Below, in pieces: positions 6,679-13,525 of a stretch of 41,245 bases of DNA; the first letter of the stretch is position 1, and each line of letters begins with the position of its first letter. The notes under the pieces were generated by a model that was given only the letters and a program-made list of their open reading frames with translations, was not told where the DNA came from and made no database searches. Both the position numbers and the translations under genes were made by a program. Source of the DNA: DASZOC01 sp035550975 (lineage in GTDB: Bacteria; Actinomycetota; CADDZG01; WHSQ01); assembly GCA_035550975.1 (NCBI GenBank), contig DASZOC010000009.1, positions 1 to 41,245 on the forward strand, in the 5' to 3' direction.

Positions 6679-8748
6679 CTAGGCGGACGCTTTCTCGGCT
6701 CTCGCCTGGTCGATGATCTTCTGGGCGAGGTCGTGCGGGACCTCTTGGTAGTGCGAGAACGACCACGAGAACGTGCCCTTGCCCCCGGTCATCGAGCGCA
6801 GATCCGTTGCGTAATGCGTGACCTCGCCGAACGGCACTTTCGCCTTGACGATCTGCCGCCCGGCGGGGACGGTGTCGATCCCCTCGGGGATGCCGCGCCT
6901 CTTCTGCAGGTCGCCCATGATGTCACCGGTGAACTCCTCGGGCACCATGACCTCGAGGGTCCACACCGGCTCGAGCAGCGTGATTCCCGCTTTCTCGACC
7001 GCCTCCCTCATCGCCGCGCTTCCCGCGAGCTGGAAAGCCATGTCCGACGAGTCGACCGAATGGAACTTCCCGTCGTAGAGATCCACCTTGACGTCGATCA
7101 TCGGAAAGCCGGTGCCGACGCCGTTCTCCATCGCGGCCCGGACGCCCTTCTCGACCGACGGGATCCACTGGCTCGGGATCGCTCCGCCGAAGATCGAGTC
7201 GACGAACTGGAATCCTTCGCCGCGCGCGACCGGCTCCACCCTGATGTTGCACACGCCGTACTGACCGTGGCCGCCCGACTGCTTCACGTGCTTCCCCTGG
7301 ACGTCGGCGGTGCCGCGAAGCGTCGACCGGTAGGGGACCTTGAAGTCGGTCTCCGCGACCTCGACCGAGAACTTGCGCTTCAACCGCTCCAAGACGACGT
7401 CGAGATGCGCGTCGCCCATGCCCCACAGGATCGTCTGGTGGGTCTCGTCGTTGCGCTCCAGCTTCAGCGCGGGGTCTTCCTCGATCAGCTTGTGCAGACC
7501 GATCATCAGCTTGTCCTCGTCGCCCTTCGTCTTCGGCTGGATCGCCTTCGGGAGCAGCGGCTCGGGCGGCTCGATCGCCGGGAGCACGATCGGGTTCGCC
7601 TTGTCGGCGATCGTGTCGCCGGTCACCGTCTCCGTCAGCTTCGCGAGCGCGCCGATGTCGCCGGCTACGACCTGGTCCAGTTGCTCCTGTGACTTGCCGC
7701 GCATCGTGAACGCGTGGCCCGCACGTTCTTCGATCTTGCGCGATGCGTTGTAGATCGGCTGGTCGCCCTTCAGGATCCCGGAGTAGACGCGGAAGTAGCT
7801 GACGCGGCCGACGTAAGGGTCGGTCATCGTCTTGAAGACCAGCGCCGATAGCGGAGCATCGGTCTTCGCCTCGCGTGCCTCGCCGCCCTCACCCTCCACC
7901 GGCGGTAGGTCGAGTGGCGATGGCCCTGCCGACACGATCACGTCCATCAGCCGGTCGACGCCGATCAGGTGGGTCGCAGAACCTACGAGCACCGGGAACA
8001 TCTGCGCGTGATCGATGTTCTCGTGGATCGCGTGGATCACCTCGTCCCGCGTGATCTCCCCGCCCTCCAGGTATCGCTCGAGGAGCTCGTCGTCGGATTC
8101 CGCGACCGAATCGAGCAGGTTCGCGTGCACCTCTTCGAGCCGCGCCTGGCGCTCCTCCGAGATCGGCACCTCGGTAACGGCCCCGTTGGCGTCGTATTCG
8201 TAGGCGATCTCGTCGATCACGGAGATGACGCCCTTGAACTCGTGCTCGCGTCCGAGCGGGAGCGCGATGGGAGCGACCTGCTTCCCGAACAGCTCGCGCA
8301 TCTGCTCGAGCGTCGTTCGGAACGACGAGTTCTCGCGATCCAGCTTGTTCACGAAGAACACGCGGGGAAGGCCGATCTCGTCGGCGTAGTTGAAGGCGAC
8401 CTGCGTCTGGACCTCGACGCCTTCGACCCCGGAGACCACGAACACGGCAAGGTCCGCAACGCGCATCGCGGACCTCATCTCGTTCGTGAAGTCCGCGTAA
8501 CCGGGGGCATCCAGCACGTTGATCTTGTGACCGTCCCACTCCACCGGAGCGAGAGCCGTCGATATAGAGATGCCTTTGCGGATCTCCTCTTCGTCGAAAT
8601 CGCAGACGGTATTGCCGTCGGTCGTCTTGCCCATCCGAGTGGTAGCTCCGCTCTTGAAGAGCATCGCCTCGGCCAACGACGTCTTTCCTGCTCCGCCGTG
8701 ACCGACCAAGACGATGTTGCGGATCTTCTCCGTGGGATAGGTCTTCAC
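6679..8748 (-). CDS. Elongation factor G-like protein (EF-G2 type)
   Basis: This 689-residue translational GTPase starts at GTG 8748, chosen because GGGGG (8761-8757) sits 8 bases upstream and the homology begins there; the open frame runs further upstream without family similarity. P-loop GHGGAGKTS (16-24), DAPGYADF (80-87) and NKLD (134-137) are present. The G3 motif reads DAPGY rather than DTPGH, so the usual catalytic His is Tyr84, and the P-loop has GGAGK instead of IDAGK; both are typical of the EF-G2/FusA2 branch rather than canonical EF-G. Domains II to V follow, including GGHGQYGVCNIRVEP in domain IV. The role of EF-G2 proteins is poorly defined; ribosome binding with weak or absent translocation has been reported for one mycobacterial member. 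It is convergent with the AbiEi-like gene and divergent from pgsA. Confidence 0.92.
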   Translation of the reverse strand: MKTYPTEKIRNIVLVGHGGAGKTSLAEAMLFKSGATTRMGKTTDGNTVCDFDEEEIRKGISISTALAPVEWDGHKINVLDAPGYADFTNEMRSAMRVADLAVFVVSGVEGVEVQTQVAFNYADEIGLPRVFFVNKLDRENSSFRTTLEQMRELFGKQVAPIALPLGREHEFKGVISVIDEIAYEYDANGAVTEVPISEERQARLEEVHANLLDSVAESDDELLERYLEGGEITRDEVIHAIHENIDHAQMFPVLVGSATHLIGVDRLMDVIVSAGPSPLDLPPVEGEGGEAREAKTDAPLSALVFKTMTDPYVGRVSYFRVYSGILKGDQPIYNASRKIEERAGHAFTMRGKSQEQLDQVVAGDIGALAKLTETVTGDTIADKANPIVLPAIEPPEPLLPKAIQPKTKGDEDKLMIGLHKLIEEDPALKLERNDETHQTILWGMGDAHLDVVLERLKRKFSVEVAETDFKVPYRSTLRGTADVQGKHVKQSGGHGQYGVCNIRVEPVARGEGFQFVDSIFGGAIPSQWIPSVEKGVRAAMENGVGTGFPMIDVKVDLYDGKFHSVDSSDMAFQLAGSAAMREAVEKAGITLLEPVWTLEVMVPEEFTGDIMGDLQKRRGIPEGIDTVPAGRQIVKAKVPFGEVTHYATDLRSMTGGKGTFSWSFSHYQEVPHDLAQKIIDQARAEKASA

Positions 8749-8787
8749 GATCGGTTCCCCCTGGTCTTTTGCGATGAGATGCGGGCA

Positions 8788-8793
8788 ATCGTA
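8788..8793 (-). promoter_or_regulatory. Candidate -10 element for the EF-G2 gene
   Basis: On the minus strand TACGAT (8793-8788) lies 39 bases before the GTG start. A -35 match is not convincing. The leader would contain the GGGGG ribosome binding site. Confidence 0.3.
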
Positions 8794-8816
8794 GACCCTG
8801 CTTCGGGAGTGCCCAC

Positions 8817-8822
8817 TAGGAT
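8817..8822 (+). promoter_or_regulatory. Candidate -10 element for pgsA, leaderless spacing
   Basis: TAGGAT ends seven bases before GTG 8830. A weak -35-like TAGACC lies at 8792-8797 with a long 19-base spacer. AGGA at 8818-8821 could alternatively serve as a ribosome binding site, so the leaderless reading is not certain. Confidence 0.35.
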
Positions 8823-8829
8823 TCGGCGC

Positions 8830-9432
8830 GTGCTGGATTCGAAGATCCGCGGCCTGTGGGACCAGGTGATGCGCCCCGTCGGCCGTGCGCTCGGCCGCAC
8901 GCCGCTCACTCCGAACGCGGTGACGGTGTTGGGCGTGCTGATCCAGATCGCGGTCGCCGCGTTGATCGTCCAGGGACGGCTCACGACTGCCGGGTTCGTC
9001 GCGGTCGCGGCCGCGCTGTTCGATGCCCTGGATGGTGCGCTGGCGAAGGCGCGCGGCAGCGCGTCGAAGTTCGGCGCGTTCCTCGACTCGACGACGGATC
9101 GCTTGTCGGACGCCCTGCTCTTCGCGCCCATCGCGTGGCTTTACGGAGTAGACCCGGTCGCACCGGAGCACGACCAGCCGTGGGTGGCAGCGGTCGCGCT
9201 CGTCGCGCTGATCTCGTCTTTCTTGGTGTCGTACGTGAAGGCGAGGGCGGAGGGGATCGGTATCGAGTGCAAGGTCGGGATCGCCGAGCGTGCCGAACGA
9301 TTGATCCTGCTGATCCTCGCGCTCGTCTTCAACGACCTGCTCCCACCCGTCCTCGTTCTTCTGGCGCTGCTCTCGGTCATCACGGTCGTGCAACGCGTCG
9401 TCTACGTCTACCAGCGAGCGCGTGCCGCGTAG
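8830..9432 (+). CDS. CDP-alcohol phosphatidyltransferase, probable phosphatidylinositol-phosphate synthase
   Basis: This 200-residue membrane protein should join CDP-diacylglycerol to inositol 1-phosphate, the first lipid step of PIM synthesis, inferred from its place directly before PIM acyltransferase and PimA genes. The family motif DxxDGxxAR-x8-GxxxDxxxD is visible at residues 65-90 as DALDGALAKA then FGAFLDSTTD (Asp65, Asp68, Asp86, Asp90); the usual Arg is Lys73. Hydrophobic segments occur at about 31-48, 52-68, 112-135 and 152-185. The start is GTG 8830; an in-frame ATG at 8779 would add 17 polar residues. Its end overlaps the next gene by 11 bases. A glycerophosphate synthase (true PgsA) is the main alternative. 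Confidence 0.88.
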   Translation: MLDSKIRGLWDQVMRPVGRALGRTPLTPNAVTVLGVLIQIAVAALIVQGRLTTAGFVAVAAALFDALDGALAKARGSASKFGAFLDSTTDRLSDALLFAPIAWLYGVDPVAPEHDQPWVAAVALVALISSFLVSYVKARAEGIGIECKVGIAERAERLILLILALVFNDLLPPVLVLLALLSVITVVQRVVYVYQRARAA

Positions 9433-10345
9433 GAGGCCGCCCGACGAGGGACGCCTCCTCCAGCTCGTCTATCACGCGTACGTCGCGTTCTCTGCTCTGG
9501 CGCGTGCGCTGCCGGAGAAGTGGGCTTACGCGCTGGCCCGGTTCCTCGGAGACGCCGGCGCGCGTTTCGCTCGCAAGCAACGGATGATCGTCGAGAAGAA
9601 CCTGGCTCGTATCACCGGGGCGTCTCCGGGATCCCCCGAGATGCAGGTGCTGGTCACCGACGCGTACCGCTCCTACGCGCGCTACTGGTTGGAGACGTTC
9701 CGGCTCGTGCGCGAGGGTCGGGAGTTCTTCCTCGAACGGTTCGTGGGGCTCGGAGACGAGAACATCGAGTCGGTCCGCGCGCGCGGCAAGGGGGCGCTCG
9801 TTGTGGTCGGGCACCTCGGGAACTGGGACGCCGGAGGAGCGTGGATAGGAGCGACGGGGCGCCGGCTGGTTACGGTCGCAGAACCACTGCGGCCGCGGCG
9901 GATGTTCGACTTCTTCGTCGACCATCGCGCTGCGCTCGGGATGACCATCTACCCGGCCGAGAAGGGAGTCACGTCGAAGTTGATCGAGGAGCTGGATACC
10001 GGAGCGGTCGTTGCCATCCTCGGCGACCGCGACCTGAAGGGGACGGGTCCCGAGATCGACTTCTTCGGCGAGCCGGCGACGTTCCCGGTCGGCGCCGCAG
10101 CGATGGCACTGAAGAGCGGCGTCCCACTGTTGTTCGCCGGGGTCCGGTCGCTGACCTTCGACGACGGGCGCGCGGGATGGGAATGTGAGATCAGCGAGCC
10201 GATCGAGCTTCCCGACGCGCCGAGCGAGACGTCGGTGCGCGATCTGACCGCCGAGGTCGTGCGTCGCCTGGAGGCGTACATCGCGCGCTATCCGACCGAA
10301 TGGCACGTGTTCCAGCCGTTCTGGGTCGCGGACCGCAAGCCATGA
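9422..10345 (+). CDS. Phosphatidylinositol mannoside acyltransferase (LpxL/HtrB family)
   Basis: This 307-residue protein belongs to the lysophospholipid acyltransferase family. In actinobacteria this branch (PatA-like) transfers palmitate to the mannose of PIM1 or PIM2 on the inner face of the membrane. The catalytic H-x4-D motif is GHLGNWD (His131, Asp136). A weakly hydrophobic N-terminal stretch (about 12-30) suits peripheral membrane attachment. The GTG start at 9422 lies inside the end of the pgsA-type gene. Its TGA overlaps the ATG of pimA (ATGA, 10342-10345), the standard PIM cassette order. Assignment to PIM rather than another glycolipid is from this context. Confidence 0.9.
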   Translation: MPRRRPPDEGRLLQLVYHAYVAFSALARALPEKWAYALARFLGDAGARFARKQRMIVEKNLARITGASPGSPEMQVLVTDAYRSYARYWLETFRLVREGREFFLERFVGLGDENIESVRARGKGALVVVGHLGNWDAGGAWIGATGRRLVTVAEPLRPRRMFDFFVDHRAALGMTIYPAEKGVTSKLIEELDTGAVVAILGDRDLKGTGPEIDFFGEPATFPVGAAAMALKSGVPLLFAGVRSLTFDDGRAGWECEISEPIELPDAPSETSVRDLTAEVVRRLEAYIARYPTEWHVFQPFWVADRKP

Positions 10346-11448
10346 AGGTCGCGCTGGTGTGTCCTTACGCGTGGGATCGGCCGGGTGGCGTCCAGTCGCA
10401 CATCCGCTCGCTGGCGCGCGCTCTCGAGACGAGGGGTCACGAGGTTCTCGTGATCGCCCCGCGCTCGGGCAGCATCCCGCCCGAGCCCCGTCTGTCTCTG
10501 GTCGGCCGTTCCGTTCCCATCCCCGCGAACGGGTCGGTAGCTCCGCTTGCGTTCGGCCCCCTCGCGGCACGGTCGATCGGCGTCGTGCTCGACGATTTCC
10601 GCCCCGACGTCCTCCATCTTCACGAGCCCCTCATACCCAGCTTGTCGTTCCTCGCGCTGTGGCGGTCGCGGACGCCGGCGGTCGGCACGTTCCACGCCTC
10701 CGCAACGCGCAGTGCCGGCTACCAGCTCGCCAAACCGTTACTGGAGCGCGCGGCCGGCCGTCTGGCGGTGCGGACGGCCGTCTCGGAGGCAGCGCGAGAT
10801 CTGATCGAGCGCTATATCTCCGGCCGGTATGACCTGACGCCGAACGGGGTCGATCCGGCGAGTTTCGCGACCGCGGAACCGTTCGACGCGGGTGACGGAC
10901 CCAAGGTCCTGTTCCTCGGCCGGATCGAGCGTCGTAAGGGCCTCGACGTGCTCGTTCGAGCGATGGCCCGGCTGCGGGAGACCGGCGCCGAGTTGCTGGT
11001 GGCAGGTAGGGGGCCGGGGGAGAAGGATGCGCACCGACTCGCGGCCTCGCTGCAGGTCCGGGCGCGCTTTCTCGGATACGTCGACGACGCCACGAAGGCG
11101 CGCCTGTTCCGCCGCGCCGACGTCTATTGCGCGCCCGCGCGCGGCGGCGAGTCCTTCGGGATCGTGCTCCTCGAGGCGATGGCGGCAGGGACACCGGTCG
11201 TGTGCTCCGACATCGCCGGGTTCAGGGCCGTCGCCGGACGGGCCGCGCTGCTGACGCCCACAGGTGACCCAGCCGCGCTGGCGGATGCGATCCGGCGCGT
11301 GCTCGACGACGACGAGATGGCTGCGAGGATGACGAGGGTGGGGTCGATGACCGCGGACGCATTCAGCTGGGAGCGCCTGGTGGTGAACGTAGAGACCGTG
11401 TTCCGCACGGCCATAGAGGAAGGGACGCGACATGCCGACCGATCTTGA
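10342..11448 (+). CDS. pimA: Phosphatidyl-myo-inositol mannosyltransferase
   Basis: This 368-residue GT4 (GT-B fold) glycosyltransferase should transfer mannose from GDP-mannose to the 2-position of inositol in phosphatidylinositol, the committed step of PIM synthesis at the cytoplasmic face. Visible features are DRPGGVQSHI (12-21) with the GGV loop, GTFHAS with His118, the nucleotide-binding LGRIERRKG (192-200), and the E-x7-E motif GGESFGIVLLEAMAAGTPVV (Glu270, Glu278). An upstream in-frame GTG at 10300 exists, but ATG 10342 gives the conserved N terminus and couples to the acyltransferase. The next gene overlaps its end by 17 bases. Confidence 0.92.
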   Translation: MKVALVCPYAWDRPGGVQSHIRSLARALETRGHEVLVIAPRSGSIPPEPRLSLVGRSVPIPANGSVAPLAFGPLAARSIGVVLDDFRPDVLHLHEPLIPSLSFLALWRSRTPAVGTFHASATRSAGYQLAKPLLERAAGRLAVRTAVSEAARDLIERYISGRYDLTPNGVDPASFATAEPFDAGDGPKVLFLGRIERRKGLDVLVRAMARLRETGAELLVAGRGPGEKDAHRLAASLQVRARFLGYVDDATKARLFRRADVYCAPARGGESFGIVLLEAMAAGTPVVCSDIAGFRAVAGRAALLTPTGDPAALADAIRRVLDDDEMAARMTRVGSMTADAFSWERLVVNVETVFRTAIEEGTRHADRS

Positions 11449-12841
11449 TCTCACGTCTTACTGGGTGCGTACCGCGCCCACTCCGGGTTACGCGCCGCTG
11501 GAGGACGACCGTTCGGTCGACGTAGCGGTGATCGGTGGCGGGATCGTCGGGATCACCACGGCCTATCTCTTGAAGCGCGAGGGCCTCCGGGTGGCGGTGC
11601 TCGAACGACGAGAGGTCTCGCGCGGCGTCACGGGTTATACGACGGCCAAGATCACGTCGAGCCACAGCCTGATCTACACAACGTTGCTGAAGAAGTTCGG
11701 CGAGGAGGGAGCGCGCACGTACGGACGCGCCAACCAAGCCGGCATCGAGAAGATCGCGTCGCTCGTCGAGGAGCTCTCGATCTCCTGTGACTTCGAGCGC
11801 GCCGAGAACTTCATCTACACCGAGGACCCTCGCTATCTGCAGGACGTGCGAGACGAAGTGGAAGCCGCGAAGAAGGTGGGGCTGCCGGCCGACTTCACGA
11901 CCGACACCGAGCTTCCGTTCCCGATCCAGGGTGCCGTGCGCTTCGCGAACCAGGCGCAGTTCCATCCGCGTGACTACCTTCTCGCGCTCGCAGCTTCTAT
12001 AGACGGCGGCGGAAGCCACGTCTTCGAGGGATCGGCCGTGACCGGCGTCGACCAGGGCGACCTCTGCAAGGTCCGGACCGAGCGAGGCTCGGTGACGGCA
12101 ACCGACGTCGTCGTTGCGACGCACATGCCGATCCTCGATCGCGGCATGTTCTTCACCAAGGTCCATCCCTATCGTTCGTACGCGATCGCCGGACGGATCG
12201 AAGGTCGCGCGATGCCTCGTGGGATGTATCTGTCCACCGGCGCCGGCTCGACCCGGTCGATCCGGTCGATCCGGGACGGAGACGAGCGCCTTCTCCTCGT
12301 CGGCGGTGAGGGGCACAAGACCGGAACCGAGCCGGACACGATGAAGTTCTACCGGCGGCTCGAGCGATGGGCGTCGCACCACTACGGCCTGGATGACCCG
12401 CCCTACAGGTGGGCGACGCAGGACAACGTCTCGGTCGACAACGTCCCGTACGTGGGTCGTCTGACGCGCGGTTCCGACCACGTCTACACCGCAACCGGGT
12501 TCGGCAAGTGGGGGATGACGAACGGGACCGTCTCCGCGTTGATCCTTACCGACCTGATCGTCGGCCGGTCCAACGACTGGGCTTCCCTCTACGACTCGAA
12601 GCGCATAAAGCCGCTCGCGTCGGGACAGAAGTTCGTGCAGGAGAACACCGAGGTGGCAACGCACTTCGTCGGTGACCGGTTGTCGGCGGAGCATCGCGGC
12701 AACCCACGCTGCACGCACATGGGCTGTGTCCTGCGGAAGAACACCGGTGAGGGCACGTGGGACTGCCCCTGCCACGGGTCGCGCTTCGACGCCGACGGCA
12801 ACGTGATCCAAGGACCAGCGATCGCACCGTTGAGCCAGTAA
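11432..12841 (+). CDS. FAD-dependent oxidoreductase with compact C-terminal Rieske [2Fe-2S] domain
   Basis: This 469-residue fusion has a DAO-type FAD domain with the dinucleotide fold VAVIGGGIVGITTAYLL (31-47) and VAVLERREV, and a substrate region to about residue 400. The C terminus carries a full Rieske ligand set: CTHMGC (Cys427, His429) and CPCHGSRFD (Cys445, His448), plus the disulphide partners Cys432 and Cys447. In homologues that I recall, some 40-50 residues forming the first Rieske strands separate the FVGDRL segment from CTHxGC; here only about a dozen remain, so the Rieske base appears shortened by an in-frame deletion. The substrate is unknown; relatives are annotated as glycine/sarcosine-oxidase-like. 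ATG 11432 lies inside the end of pimA, so translation is probably coupled. Confidence 0.88.
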   Translation: MPTDLDLTSYWVRTAPTPGYAPLEDDRSVDVAVIGGGIVGITTAYLLKREGLRVAVLERREVSRGVTGYTTAKITSSHSLIYTTLLKKFGEEGARTYGRANQAGIEKIASLVEELSISCDFERAENFIYTEDPRYLQDVRDEVEAAKKVGLPADFTTDTELPFPIQGAVRFANQAQFHPRDYLLALAASIDGGGSHVFEGSAVTGVDQGDLCKVRTERGSVTATDVVVATHMPILDRGMFFTKVHPYRSYAIAGRIEGRAMPRGMYLSTGAGSTRSIRSIRDGDERLLLVGGEGHKTGTEPDTMKFYRRLERWASHHYGLDDPPYRWATQDNVSVDNVPYVGRLTRGSDHVYTATGFGKWGMTNGTVSALILTDLIVGRSNDWASLYDSKRIKPLASGQKFVQENTEVATHFVGDRLSAEHRGNPRCTHMGCVLRKNTGEGTWDCPCHGSRFDADGNVIQGPAIAPLSQ

Positions 12842-12856
12842 GGGCGAGGAGCGCGC

Positions 12857-13525
12857 GTGTCGGACCCGGCGGTAGAAGCGCGCGGCGTGTTCAAGACCTA
12901 TACGCAAGGGACCGAGATCGTCCGCGCGCTGCGAGGCATCGACCTCGCGGTGCGGACGGGCGAGTTCCTCGCAGTGACCGGCGCCTCGGGCTCCGGGAAG
13001 TCCACCTTGATGCACATCCTCGGCGGCCTCGACCGCCCGGATGAAGGCGACGTCTTCATCGGCGGCGAGGCGGTCTCTGCTCTGAACGACCAAGAGCTCG
13101 CGCTCATCAGGCGGAGGCGGTTGGGCTTCGTGCTGCAGTTCTTCAACCTCCTGCCGACGTTGTCGGCCGCGGAGAACGCCGCGTTCCCGTTGCTGTTGGA
13201 CGGCGCCGCCGACGCGCTCGAGCGGGCGATGGACGGCCTGCGCGCGGTGGGGCTGGCGCAGCGAGCAGCGCATCGGCCGGCGCAGCTGTCCGGCGGCGAG
13301 CAACAGCGCGTCGCCCTGGCGCGCGCACTGGTCACGCGCCCTGCCGTCGTCTTTGCCGACGAGCCGACCGGCAACCTCGACTCGAAGACCGGGGGCGAGA
13401 TCCTGCAGCTCCTTCGTGCGGCCGCCGACGACGGCCAGACGATAGTCATGGTGACGCACGACGATCGCTCGGCACAGGTTGCAGATCGATCTGTGCGTCT
13501 TGCGGACGGATTGCTGACCGGCTGA
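12857..13525 (+). CDS. ABC transporter ATP-binding protein (MacB/LolD/FtsE type)
   Basis: This 222-residue ATPase of the MacB/LolD/FtsE group is expected to work with the FtsX-like permease encoded next. Walker A is GASGSGKST, the Q-loop lies near LGFVLQFFNLLPTLSAAENA, the signature is LSGGEQQRVALARAL, Walker B is VVFADEPTGNLDS, and the H-loop is VTHD. Such mechanotransmission systems move lipoproteins, peptides or signals at the membrane rather than pumping small solutes. The start is GTG 12857 with GAGGAG at 12846-12851. Its TGA shares one base with the permease ATG (TGATG). Confidence 0.95.
   Translation: MSDPAVEARGVFKTYTQGTEIVRALRGIDLAVRTGEFLAVTGASGSGKSTLMHILGGLDRPDEGDVFIGGEAVSALNDQELALIRRRRLGFVLQFFNLLPTLSAAENAAFPLLLDGAADALERAMDGLRAVGLAQRAAHRPAQLSGGEQQRVALARALVTRPAVVFADEPTGNLDSKTGGEILQLLRAAADDGQTIVMVTHDDRSAQVADRSVRLADGLLTG

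Noticed and set aside
8330..8346. GAAC-GACGA-GTTC, LexA-like
   Set aside because: The spacer is five bases instead of four and it is inside the EF-G2 gene.
11363..13459. 698-residue open frame on the minus strand
   Set aside because: It covers the clearly coding FAD/Rieske and ABC genes on the + strand and has no recognisable protein features.
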